Source of the DNA: CAZUGH01 sp964619785
GTDB taxonomy: Bacteria; Bacillota; Clostridia; Lachnospirales; Lachnospiraceae
Direction of reading: 5' to 3'
Assembly: GCA_964619785.1 (NCBI GenBank)
Contig: CAZUGH010000002.1
Coordinates: 20,168-84,167 of the forward strand
DNA: 64,000 nucleotides
How positions within the stretch are numbered: position 1 is the first letter of the stretch; each line of letters begins with the position of its first letter. The translations under genes and the position numbers were made by a program. Below the pieces are notes generated by a model. It ran no database searches and was not told where the DNA came from. It was given only the letters and a program-made list of their open reading frames with translations. Shown here piece after piece: positions 6,995-15,311 of the stretch.

Positions 6995-9331
6995 ATAGAG
7001 AGTCAGATTAAGACATTGCCAATTATTGCTCTACGAGGCATGACAGTGTTACCTGGTATGCTGATACATTTTGATATAAGTCGGGAAATGACTTTGGCAG
7101 CAGTGAATGAAGCCATGGCAGGAGATCGATATGTATTTGTTACCAGCCAGAAGGATCCCGATATGGAGAAGCCTTCTTACTATGATTTGTTAGAAGTGGG
7201 AGTCATTGCGAAGATTAAGCAGATTGTGAAGTTGCAAGATAATATGATGCGTATTATGATTTCATCTAAGGTACGAGGAACGATGATTTCTATGTCTCAG
7301 ACAAGTCCATTTTTGCTTGGGGATATCACACCTTATGAGCCTACTTCGGAGCAGGTGCGAGATGAACTTGACGAGATGGATATGAAGGAGCGAGAAGCCG
7401 CTCTTCGTTATGTGAAGGAACTCTATGCATCTTATATGGTAGAGAATCCGAAAGCAGGAAAATCGGTCTATGATCGAATTCAGAAGGAAACAGACTTAGG
7501 AAGATTATTAGACTTAGTAGGAATGCATCTTCCGATAACGATGGAACGCAGGCAGGATTTGTTAGAGTGCTTTTCAATTCCTAAGAGATATGAGGTACTG
7601 AGTAAGCTTCTTGCCAACGAAATACAGATTGCAAAGATTAAGGAAGAATATAAGTCGCGCGTCAAGGAAGAGGTTGAGAAGAACCAGAAGGATTATTTCT
7701 TGCGTGAGCAAATGAAAGTGATTCGAGACGAACTAGGTGATACACAGAGTCCGGAGGAGGATCATGATAAATACCTAGCGAAATTAAATCAGCTTGAATG
7801 TAGTCAGGATGTATATGACAAGATTAAAGAAGAGATTCAGAGACTGAATTCATTAGGAACGAGTTCTTCGGAGTATAATGTGGCAAGGGGCTATGTGGAG
7901 ACTTTATTAGACCTTCCATGGAATCATATGAGCCAGGATAATCAGAATCTGAGTAATGCAAAATATATATTAGACGAGGATCATTATGGTCTTGAAAAAG
8001 TGAAGGAACGTATTCTTGAATTCCTGGCAGTTAGGACGTTGACAGGAAAGGGTGAGAGCCCAATCGTATGTCTTGTTGGTCCACCGGGTACAGGTAAAAC
8101 TTCGATAGCGCGTTCCATAGCACGTGCGCTTGAGAAGGAATATGTTCGTATCTGTCTCGGAGGTGTGCGTGACGAGGCGGAGATTCGTGGACATCGTCGT
8201 ACTTATGTGGGTGCGATGCCAGGAAGGCTGATTGCCGGTATTAAGAAGGCGAAAGTGAAGAACCCATTGATTCTACTTGATGAGATTGATAAGGTAAGTA
8301 ACGATTATAAGGGCGACACATCATCTGCCTTGTTAGAAGTACTTGACCCGGAGCAGAATCGAAATTTTATTGATCATTATGTGGAATTACCAGTGGATTT
8401 ATCGGAAGTATTATTCCTATGTACGGCAAACTCGGTTGAGACAATTCCAAGACCGTTACTTGATCGTATGGAGATGATTGAACTTTCAGGCTATACAGAG
8501 AACGAAAAATATCATATCGGAAAGCAATATCTGATACCAAAGCAGTTAGAACGTAACGGGCTCAGTGCGAAAGAAGTATCCATTCATGCAAGTGCGCTTC
8601 GACGTATGATTTCTGCTTATACTAGAGAAGCTGGCGTACGAGGTTTAGAACGTCAAGTGGGTAAAATCTGTCGTAAGGCAGCAAAGCAAGTGGTTGATGG
8701 CGAGACAGAGAAGATTAAAGTAACGACTAAGAATCTAGAAGAATATCTAGGCAAAGAAAAATATAGCATTAATCTAAAGAATGAAAAAGATGAGGTCGGT
8801 GTCGTTCGTGGTTTGGCGTGGACTAGCGTCGGGGGCGATACGCTTGAGATTGAAGTTAATATTCTATCGGGTGATGGCAAATTAGAATTGACAGGACAGC
8901 TTGGTGATGTCATGAAGGAATCTGCGCAAATCGCATTAACTTATGTGAGAAGCTTAGAGAACAAACATGGTAGAGATGGTGAGTATTTCTCCAAACATGA
9001 TATACATCTTCATGTGCCTGAGGGAGCTGTGCCAAAAGATGGCCCATCTGCTGGTGTGACGATGGCGACAGCAATATATTCTGCCGTTACTGGTAAACGT
9101 GTCCGTCGAGATGTGGCGATGACAGGAGAAATCACATTGCGTGGTCGTGTATTACCGATTGGTGGATTAAAGGAAAAATTACTGGCTGCCAAGATTGCAG
9201 GAATGAAGGATATCTTTGTCCCAATCAAGAATCAGCCAGATGTAGAGGAACTTGACCAAGAGATTACAGAAGGATTAAAGATTCATTATGTAACTCATGC
9301 AGACCAGATTTTTACGGAAGTCATGGAGTAA
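6995..9331 (+). CDS. lon: Lon protease; start codon appears non-canonical
   Basis: ATP-dependent Lon protease for damaged and regulatory proteins. Order: LON substrate domain from IKTLPIIALRG, coiled-coil region, AAA+ domain with Walker A GPPGTGKTSIA and Walker B LILLDEIDK, then the protease domain with catalytic Ser in PKDGPSAGVTMA and Lys in KEKLLAAKIAGM. A strong GGAGGAG (6982-6988) points to the in-frame codon ATA at 6995, giving ESQIKTLPII after the initiator. No ATG, GTG or TTG is suitably placed: the in-frame GTG at 6923 precedes a terminator and has no Shine-Dalgarno, and the TTG at 7016 lies inside the first beta strand. An ATG-to-ATA assembly error is possible. The end is certain; the start is inferred. 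Confidence 0.9.
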   Translation: MESQIKTLPIIALRGMTVLPGMLIHFDISREMTLAAVNEAMAGDRYVFVTSQKDPDMEKPSYYDLLEVGVIAKIKQIVKLQDNMMRIMISSKVRGTMISMSQTSPFLLGDITPYEPTSEQVRDELDEMDMKEREAALRYVKELYASYMVENPKAGKSVYDRIQKETDLGRLLDLVGMHLPITMERRQDLLECFSIPKRYEVLSKLLANEIQIAKIKEEYKSRVKEEVEKNQKDYFLREQMKVIRDELGDTQSPEEDHDKYLAKLNQLECSQDVYDKIKEEIQRLNSLGTSSSEYNVARGYVETLLDLPWNHMSQDNQNLSNAKYILDEDHYGLEKVKERILEFLAVRTLTGKGESPIVCLVGPPGTGKTSIARSIARALEKEYVRICLGGVRDEAEIRGHRRTYVGAMPGRLIAGIKKAKVKNPLILLDEIDKVSNDYKGDTSSALLEVLDPEQNRNFIDHYVELPVDLSEVLFLCTANSVETIPRPLLDRMEMIELSGYTENEKYHIGKQYLIPKQLERNGLSAKEVSIHASALRRMISAYTREAGVRGLERQVGKICRKAAKQVVDGETEKIKVTTKNLEEYLGKEKYSINLKNEKDEVGVVRGLAWTSVGGDTLEIEVNILSGDGKLELTGQLGDVMKESAQIALTYVRSLENKHGRDGEYFSKHDIHLHVPEGAVPKDGPSAGVTMATAIYSAVTGKRVRRDVAMTGEITLRGRVLPIGGLKEKLLAAKIAGMKDIFVPIKNQPDVEELDQEITEGLKIHYVTHADQIFTEVME

Positions 9332-9341
9332 GGAGGAACTT

Positions 9342-9938
9342 GTGGTAATCAAATCATTAGAATTGGAAACGGTATGTGGAATCACAAGTACCCTTCCGGT
9401 TAACGACAAAATCGAATTGGCCTTTTGGGGCCGTTCCAATGTAGGTAAATCATCACTGATTAATACATTGATGAACCGCAAATCATTTGCCCGTATCTCA
9501 TCACAGCCAGGTAAGACTCAGACCATCAATTACTATAATGTAAATGATGCTTGTTATCTGGTGGATTTGCCTGGTTATGGTTATGCGAAGGCATCCAAGG
9601 AAGTAGCAGAAAAATGGATGGTTATGATACGTAAGTACCTAAAAACTTCACAGGCACTTCGTGTTGTATTTCAGTTGGTTGATATTCGTCATGAGCCATC
9701 GAAGAAGGATGTTGAAGTCTATCACTTGTTGACAAAATTGGGCTTTAATCCGCTTATTATTGCCACGAAGTCAGATAAGGTAAGTCGCAATGAGAAGAAT
9801 AAAAATCTCGCGTTGATTCGCAAGACATTGGGCCTGGTTGAGGATACTCCAATTATCCCATTCTCTGCGGTGAGCAAAGATGGCAAAGATGAGATTTGGG
9901 AATATGTAGATTATTTTGTCCAGGAACTTGGACTGTAG
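9342..9938 (+). CDS. engB: Ribosome-assembly GTPase EngB/YsxC
   Basis: A small Ras-like GTPase needed for 50S subunit maturation. G1 is GRSNVGKSSLINTL, the G2 Thr lies in PGKTQTINYY, G3 is DLPGYGYA, G4 is TKSD and G5 is FSAV. The start is GTG at 9342, six bases after AGGAGG (9331-9336), which overlaps the lon stop; an ATG-initiated extension from 9297 inside lon is rejected. The 198-residue length matches the Bacillus protein. Lon-EngB adjacency is conserved in Firmicutes. Confidence 0.95.
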   Translation: MVIKSLELETVCGITSTLPVNDKIELAFWGRSNVGKSSLINTLMNRKSFARISSQPGKTQTINYYNVNDACYLVDLPGYGYAKASKEVAEKWMVMIRKYLKTSQALRVVFQLVDIRHEPSKKDVEVYHLLTKLGFNPLIIATKSDKVSRNEKNKNLALIRKTLGLVEDTPIIPFSAVSKDGKDEIWEYVDYFVQELGL

Positions 9939-9954
9939 AAAGGATGATACAATT

Positions 9955-11124
9955 ATGATAATTAAGCCAAAATCAAGAGGATTTATATGTACAACAGCAC
10001 ATCCAACAGGATGTGAAGAGAGTGTTCGCAGACAGATTCAGTACGTAGAAGGTAAGGGAGCAATGAAGGGACCAAAGAAGGTTCTTGTTCTCGGTTCTTC
10101 GACTGGTTATGGACTGTCATCGCGTATTAGTGCCGCGTTTGGCTGTGGCGCAGATACATTAGGCGTTATGTTTGAAAAGGAGCCATCGGAGCGTCGTACG
10201 GCAACAGCAGGTTATTACAATACGAAGGCATTTGAGAAGTTTGCTAAGGAAAAAGGTCTGTATGCCAAGACAGTAAACGGCGATGCATTTTCCCAGGAAA
10301 TCAAAGACGAAGTAATCAAGATGATTAAAGAGGATATGGGTCAGGTAGACATGGTCGTATATAGTCTGGCTGCACCTAGAAGAACGGTTGCTGATGGAAC
10401 AACATATTCTTCAGTACTTAAAACGATTGGCGACGAATTTGTAAATAAGAATATCGATTTATCAAAACGTGAAGTGACACAGGCCGCTATCCCACCAGCT
10501 ACGGAGCAGGAGATTGCAGATACGGTCAAGGTCATGGGTGGTGAAGACTGGAGTGATTGGCTAAAAGCACTTGTAGCAGCTGATGCAATCGCAGATGGCG
10601 CAATTACATTTGCATATTCCTACATTGGTTCAGAACTTACTTTCCCAATTTATCGTGATGGCTCAATTGGTCAAGCGAAGAAAGACCTTTATAAGACAGC
10701 AGATGATATCACAGCTACCTATAAGGACAAAGGGATTCGAGGCTTTGTATCCATCAATAAGGCTCTTGTAACACAGGCAAGTGCAGCAATTCCGGTTGTC
10801 CCACTCTATGTGACGATTCTGTATAAAATTATGAAAAAGCAGGGATTGCATGAAGGTTGTATCGAGCAGATTGACCGTTTGTTCCGTGATAAGCTACCAG
10901 CAGGACCAGAAGTTGACGAAGAAGGGCTCATTCGAATTGATGACTATGAGTTGCGTCCGGAGGTTCAGAAGGAAGTTATGGAAGTCTGGGATAAGATTTC
11001 CACAGAAAATATCGAAGAATATGCTGATATCGATGGATATTGGGAAGACTTCTTCCATATGTTTGGCTTTAACTATGATAATGTAGATTACGAAGAAGAT
11101 TTTGATTTATTGGCAACTAAATAA
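9955..11124 (+). CDS. fabV: FabV-type NADH-dependent trans-2-enoyl reductase
   Basis: FabV/Ter reduces trans-2-enoyl-ACP or enoyl-CoA with NADH, the last step of fatty-acid elongation. The nucleotide-binding segment is VLGSSTGYGLSSRISAAFG; the active-site Tyr-X8-Lys-Lys appears in IYRDGSIGQAKK. The start MIIKPKSRGFICTTAHPTGCE is the family's N-terminus, with AAAGGA just upstream; an in-frame ATG at 9916 inside engB is rejected. The fab cluster at 55469-59223 has no enoyl reductase, so this gene is the likely one. Whether ACP or CoA thioesters are preferred (FabV versus butyryl-type Ter) cannot be settled from sequence. Confidence 0.92.
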   Translation: MIIKPKSRGFICTTAHPTGCEESVRRQIQYVEGKGAMKGPKKVLVLGSSTGYGLSSRISAAFGCGADTLGVMFEKEPSERRTATAGYYNTKAFEKFAKEKGLYAKTVNGDAFSQEIKDEVIKMIKEDMGQVDMVVYSLAAPRRTVADGTTYSSVLKTIGDEFVNKNIDLSKREVTQAAIPPATEQEIADTVKVMGGEDWSDWLKALVAADAIADGAITFAYSYIGSELTFPIYRDGSIGQAKKDLYKTADDITATYKDKGIRGFVSINKALVTQASAAIPVVPLYVTILYKIMKKQGLHEGCIEQIDRLFRDKLPAGPEVDEEGLIRIDDYELRPEVQKEVMEVWDKISTENIEEYADIDGYWEDFFHMFGFNYDNVDYEEDFDLLATK

Positions 11125-11134
11125 TTGTTTTATT

Positions 11135-11165
11135 AAAAAGGAGACCTCTCTAAGGTCTCCTTTTT
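11135..11165. terminator. Bidirectional terminator between fabV and the minus-strand operon
   Basis: AAAAA then GGAGACC (11140-11146) pairs with GGTCTCC (11154-11160) then TTTTT. The flanking A and T runs make it work on both strands, serving fabV and the convergent DUF4364 gene. Confidence 0.88.
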
Positions 11166-11171
11166 GGTGGC

Positions 11172-11687
11172 TTACAATAGTTCTCTTGCAAGATATTCGT
11201 AGATACCTTGTTGCTTTTCTTGAAAATGATTACATATTCCGATGGCCTCGTCTTCGGTTGTTGCACTGAGACTCACAGTTAATAGGGGAATTCCATTATC
11301 GTGGATGGAACACGTAGCTAGATATTCGCCGGTTTCTAGACGTTTATAGTCTGTCACTGTTGCCATCTCATCAAGGATGGAAAAGCGATTTTCTTCTAGA
11401 TAAGATATGATTTCGGTACGAATATCATTTGATAATTGTCCATAGAATAAACTGAGTGTCTCTTTGCCCGCATCGGTCAATGTGTAATAGGTACTTTTGT
11501 ATGTGGTCTTTGGCAGAATCAATTCAGCTTCTGTCAATTCCGAGAAAGCTTTCTGAATATTGAAATAATTCGTATAGCCTTTGTCCAAAATGTAATCTGA
11601 GATAATCTGATTTGTTAAAGGTGTGGAGACCTTTTCTAACATGAAGAGAATAATTAATTTATATAGTGTGTCTGGCTCGTTTGTCAT
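11172..11687 (-). CDS. DUF4364 family winged-helix protein
   Basis: A 171-residue protein matching the DUF4364 family, predicted winged-helix proteins common in Clostridia with no settled function. The N-terminal half (about residues 5-85) looks like a winged helix with an LTDAGKETL segment typical of the wing; the C-terminal half is a mixed alpha/beta domain. The start is the ATG at 11687, preceded by AAGGAG; it overlaps the stop of the upstream radical SAM gene as ATGA, so the two are translationally coupled. Longer starts at 11717 lack a Shine-Dalgarno. A transcription-factor role is an inference from fold. Confidence 0.82.
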   Translation of the reverse strand: MTNEPDTLYKLIILFMLEKVSTPLTNQIISDYILDKGYTNYFNIQKAFSELTEAELILPKTTYKSTYYTLTDAGKETLSLFYGQLSNDIRTEIISYLEENRFSILDEMATVTDYKRLETGEYLATCSIHDNGIPLLTVSLSATTEDEAIGICNHFQEKQQGIYEYLARELL

Positions 11688-12625
11688 AAGAATTCTCCTT
11701 TCTCTTTCCCTTGCCATAAATCCTCACGCTTCATAATTTGATGAAGATGATTCAATACGGCTCGCTTTTTACTACTCCAGGTTGGTGCCAATAAAAGTGA
11801 TTTGGGACCATCTCCTGTGAGGCGATGGATTACGATATGTCCCGGTAAATGGGTTAAGGCATCGGTAATCCAGTGGAGATACTCGTCCTCTGATAATACA
11901 TGAAGCATGTCAGTATCTAGGTACTTTGCTAAATCAGTACCTTTTAATATATGCAATAGTTGAAGCTTTATGCCATCAATTGGCATGTCGGCTAGATAAT
12001 CAATGGTAGCCATCCAGTCATCATAGGTTTCCCCAGGGAGACCTGCGATAACATGAACAACAACTTCAATATTAATGGCTTTCAAATCCCTTACAGCCTG
12101 TTCGAAAACGGGAAGTGTATATCCCCTTCGGATAAATTGAGCAGTTGACTCATGAATCGTTTGCAAACCAAGTTCAACAATGACAGGCTTTATCTGATTG
12201 CATTCGTCTAGAAGCTCTAACACATCTGGTGGCAGACAATCTGGTCTAGTTGCAATGGATAGCATAACAATCTTCTTGTGTGCAAGAGCCTCGAGGAAAA
12301 TGGGCCTCAGCACATCTACTGGTGCGTATGTGTTGGTAAAGGATTGAAAATAAGCAATGAACTTATCTCCAACAGACTTTCTAGAAGAGAGTCCTTGAAT
12401 GCCCAAATCAATCTGAGCAGTAATGCTGTCGCAGATAGGAGCGGCAAAGTCACCTGAACCACTGCCACTACAGAAGATACATCCCCTAGTCCCTAATGTA
12501 CCGTCCCGATTGGGACAGGTCATATGGGACTCGAGAGAAATTTTATATACTTTTTCACCAAATCGTTGTTTGCATTCATAATCTAGCGAATGGTAGGGCT
12601 TATCACCCCAGTGTTTCGTTTTCAT
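11684..12625 (-). CDS. TIGR01212 family radical SAM protein (YtqA/YhcC-like)
   Basis: Radical SAM enzyme of the TIGR01212/YhcC group, whose reaction is not established. The N-terminal cluster motif is atypical in spacing, as expected for this group: Cys in MTCPNRDGTLGTRGC and a following IFC. GLPGE in HVIAGLPGETYDDW is the usual SAM-contact strand. At 313 residues it is full length. Its start overlaps the malic-enzyme stop (TAATG) and its stop overlaps the DUF4364 start, so the three minus-strand genes form a tight operon. Confidence 0.9.
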   Translation of the reverse strand: MKTKHWGDKPYHSLDYECKQRFGEKVYKISLESHMTCPNRDGTLGTRGCIFCSGSGSGDFAAPICDSITAQIDLGIQGLSSRKSVGDKFIAYFQSFTNTYAPVDVLRPIFLEALAHKKIVMLSIATRPDCLPPDVLELLDECNQIKPVIVELGLQTIHESTAQFIRRGYTLPVFEQAVRDLKAINIEVVVHVIAGLPGETYDDWMATIDYLADMPIDGIKLQLLHILKGTDLAKYLDTDMLHVLSEDEYLHWITDALTHLPGHIVIHRLTGDGPKSLLLAPTWSSKKRAVLNHLHQIMKREDLWQGKEKGEFL

Positions 12626-13776
12626 TATTTAATATGTGCCTTGACTGCACTGCTAACCACGTCAGCAACTTGTGGATTGAATGCTTCAGGCATAATGTTG
12701 TCTTCGTTAAGTTCCTCATCTGGAACGAGAGAAGCGATGGCAAGAGCTGCCGCTAACTTCATATCTTCTGTGATTGCTGTTGCACGTCCTTCTAATGCAC
12801 CCTTGAAGATACCAGGGAAGGCAACGACATTATTTACCTGGTTAGGGAAATCTGAACGACCAGTTCCGACAACTTTAGCACCGGCTGCTTTCGCAACATC
12901 TGGCATAATCTCTGGAACTGGATTGGCCATTGCAAAGAGGATTCCGTCACGATTCATGGAAGAAACCATCTCAGGAGTTACGATATTAGGAGCGGATACC
13001 CCAACGAAGATGTCGGCACCAACAAAGGCATCAGCTAGTGTACCTTCTTTGCCTTCTAGATTTGTTACTTCCATCATCTCTTTCTGCATCCAGTTCAAGT
13101 CTTTGGATTTCTTCGATAAGATACCGGACTTGTCACACAGATTGAGTGTCTTAAAACCATAGCGAAGCAGCAATTTTGAAATTGCGATACCGGCAGAACC
13201 AGCACCATTGACTACAATCTTGCAATCTTCTTTCTTCTTATCAACAACCTTGAGAGCATTGATGATACCAGAGAGAACGACGATGGCTGTTCCGTGCTGG
13301 TCATCGTGAAATACAGGAATATCTAATAGTTCTTTTAAACGTTCCTCAATTTCAAAACAACGAGGAGCAGAGATGTCTTCGAGATTGATTCCACCAAAAG
13401 CAGGTGCAATATTGACAACCGTTTTGATGATTTCTTCTGTATCCTGTGTATCTAAGCAGATAGGAAACGCATTGACGTCACCAAATTCCTTAAATAGTAC
13501 TGCCTTTCCTTCCATAACGGGCATCGCAGCTTCTGGTCCGATGTTGCCTAGTCCAAGAACAGCACTTCCGTCTGAAACAACAGCGACTGTGTTAGACTTG
13601 ATTGTATATCGATAGGCAGCTTCCTTGTCTTTTGCAATTACCTTACAAGGTTCTGCAACCCCAGGAGTATAGGCGATTGCCAAGTCTTCCCGGGATTTTA
13701 CTGAACATTTAGGGGTTGTATTAATCTTACCATTCCATTCTTCATGGAGTTTCAAAGCTTTTTCATTAAGTGTCAT
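12625..13776 (-). CDS. NAD(P)-dependent malic enzyme
   Basis: Decarboxylates malate to pyruvate with reduction of NAD(P). The short bacterial form (383 residues) is seen: N-terminal Tyr-containing segment AIAYTPGVAEPC, catalytic Lys in YTIKSNTVAVVSDG, metal-binding region FHDDQHGTA, and the nucleotide-binding GAGSAGIA. First gene of a three-gene minus-strand operon and read from a promoter that shares bases with the divergent UDP-sugar pyrophosphorylase promoter. Cofactor preference is not decided here. The RBS GGAAGGAATGGAATC precedes the start. Confidence 0.95.
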   Translation of the reverse strand: MTLNEKALKLHEEWNGKINTTPKCSVKSREDLAIAYTPGVAEPCKVIAKDKEAAYRYTIKSNTVAVVSDGSAVLGLGNIGPEAAMPVMEGKAVLFKEFGDVNAFPICLDTQDTEEIIKTVVNIAPAFGGINLEDISAPRCFEIEERLKELLDIPVFHDDQHGTAIVVLSGIINALKVVDKKKEDCKIVVNGAGSAGIAISKLLLRYGFKTLNLCDKSGILSKKSKDLNWMQKEMMEVTNLEGKEGTLADAFVGADIFVGVSAPNIVTPEMVSSMNRDGILFAMANPVPEIMPDVAKAAGAKVVGTGRSDFPNQVNNVVAFPGIFKGALEGRATAITEDMKLAAALAIASLVPDEELNEDNIMPEAFNPQVADVVSSAVKAHIK

Positions 13777-13811
13777 GATTCCATTCCTTCCATATATATG
13801 TTGTTACCCAT

Positions 13812-13840
13812 ATAATAACACGTTAGCCAGAGATTGACAA
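13812..13840 (-). promoter_or_regulatory. Promoter of malic-enzyme operon
   Basis: On the minus strand TTGTCA (13840-13835), 17 bases, TATTAT (13817-13812), with an extended -10 TG. The -35 bases overlap those of the divergent promoter. Confidence 0.7.
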
Positions 13841-13861
13841 CGGCGAAAAAATTGTTACAAT
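13834..13861 (+). promoter_or_regulatory. Promoter of UDP-sugar pyrophosphorylase gene
   Basis: TTGACA (13834-13839), 16 bases, TACAAT (13856-13861). The -10 covers the in-frame ATG at 13860, so translation must start downstream, at 13893. Confidence 0.78.
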
Positions 13862-13892
13862 GGTAATACAGAATAAGAAAGGGTTGGAAAAT

Positions 13893-15119
13893 ATGACATT
13901 AGAACAAGCGAAGGTGAAACTTGCCAGTCAGAATCAAGAACATGTCTTGAAGTATTATGACCAGCTGAGTCGTGAGCAGCAGGCAGAGCTTCTTCTGCAG
14001 ATTGATGCACTTGATTTAGGATTGTTAGACCTGGTTAAAGATGGAGCCAAAGAAGTGGCAAAGGGAAAACTAGAACCATTAGGTGCGGTGACCCTAGACA
14101 AGATTGCGAAGAATCGAGAGCAGTATGAAGCAATCGGACAGGAAGCAATTCGTTCAGGTAAGGTGGGTGCAGTTCTTCTTGCTGGTGGGCAGGGAACAAG
14201 ATTGGGACTCGACAAGCCAAAGGGAATGCTAAACGTAGGAGAGAAAAAGGAACTATATTTATTTCAGCAACTTGTGCGTAATCTGATGGATGTTGTGGAT
14301 CAGACAGGAGCCTGGGTTCCACTCTTCGTTATGACGAGCGAGAAGAATAATGAGGATACAGTCAATTTCTTCCAGGAAAATGATTGTTTCGGCTATCAAA
14401 AGGACAAGGTATTCTTCTTTGTTCAGGAGATGGCAGCAGCGACTGATTATCAGGGTAATTATTATTTAGAGGAAAAGCATCGACTAGCGACATCGCCAAA
14501 CGGTAATGGCGGCTGGTTCTCTTCCTTAGCGAAAGCTGGATTGCTCGAACAGATTCATAAGCTTGGGGTTGAATGGCTGAATGTATTTGCTGTGGACAAT
14601 GTACTCCAGCGAATTGCGGACCCTGTTTTTGTGGGTGCGACGATTGATGCCGGATGCATCTGTGGCTCTAAGGTTGTTGCAAAAGCAGACCCGAATGAAC
14701 GCGTGGGTGTTATGTGTCTTGAAGATGGGAAACCATCTATTGTTGAGTATTATGAGATGACAGATGAGATAATTCATTCGAGAGATGCACAGGGAACACT
14801 TTTGTATAATTATGGCGTTATTCTTAATTATCTGTTCCATGTAGAGAATCTTGAGAAGGTAATGAATGAGAATATGCCTGTTCATATTGTTGAGAAGAAG
14901 ATTCCTTACATCAATGAAGATGGGGAACTCGTGAAGCCAGAAGAGGCGAATGGTTACAAGTTTGAGACACTTGTACTTGATATGATTCGCATGATGGATA
15001 ATTGCCTTCCGTTTGAGGTGGAACGCAATCGCGAATTTGCACCGATTAAGAATCGTACAGGTGTGGATTCTCTAGAGAGTGCAAGATTACTTATGAAGGA
15101 AAATGGAATCGAGATATAG
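13893..15119 (+). CDS. UDP-sugar (UDP-GlcNAc/UDPGP-type) pyrophosphorylase
   Basis: A 408-residue nucleotidyltransferase of the eukaryote-like UDPGP family, distinct from bacterial GalU/GlmU; it makes a UDP-sugar from UTP and a hexose- or N-acetylhexosamine-1-phosphate. The pyrophosphorylase loop is VLLAGGQGTRLGLDKPKG, with downstream SPNGNGGWF (substrate loop) and VFAVDN. The start is set by the promoter: the alternative ATG at 13860 is part of the -10 box. The sugar specificity (GlcNAc, GalNAc or glucose) cannot be decided. Monocistronic by position; rho follows with its own promoter. Confidence 0.88.
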   Translation: MTLEQAKVKLASQNQEHVLKYYDQLSREQQAELLLQIDALDLGLLDLVKDGAKEVAKGKLEPLGAVTLDKIAKNREQYEAIGQEAIRSGKVGAVLLAGGQGTRLGLDKPKGMLNVGEKKELYLFQQLVRNLMDVVDQTGAWVPLFVMTSEKNNEDTVNFFQENDCFGYQKDKVFFFVQEMAAATDYQGNYYLEEKHRLATSPNGNGGWFSSLAKAGLLEQIHKLGVEWLNVFAVDNVLQRIADPVFVGATIDAGCICGSKVVAKADPNERVGVMCLEDGKPSIVEYYEMTDEIIHSRDAQGTLLYNYGVILNYLFHVENLEKVMNENMPVHIVEKKIPYINEDGELVKPEEANGYKFETLVLDMIRMMDNCLPFEVERNREFAPIKNRTGVDSLESARLLMKENGIEI

Positions 15120-15134
15120 CATGTTTGCCAGGGT

Positions 15135-15162
15135 TTGACACAATCAGACTCTGGCTTACTAT
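15135..15162 (+). promoter_or_regulatory. Candidate promoter upstream of rho
   Basis: TTGACA (15135-15140), 16 bases, TACTAT (15157-15162). A second candidate, TGTACA (15180-15185), 17 bases, TATAAT (15203-15208), follows. The rho leader would be 100-150 bases long, leaving room for the leader-based autoregulation known for rho in other bacteria. Confidence 0.6.
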
Positions 15163-15311
15163 ATTTTTATAAGAAGTGGTGTACAAATATAATGAAATGA
15201 TGTATAATAAAATCTACATAATTCAGAATTCATAAGAATTTTCTTTATCAATCTGATCGATATACTCCCAAATAGGAACAACTTCATGAAGAAAGAAAGG
15301 ATAGGTGTTAC

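Noticed and set aside
13860..13892. ATG at 13860 as the pyrophosphorylase start
   Set aside because: It overlaps the -10 box of the gene's own promoter, so it is not in the mRNA.
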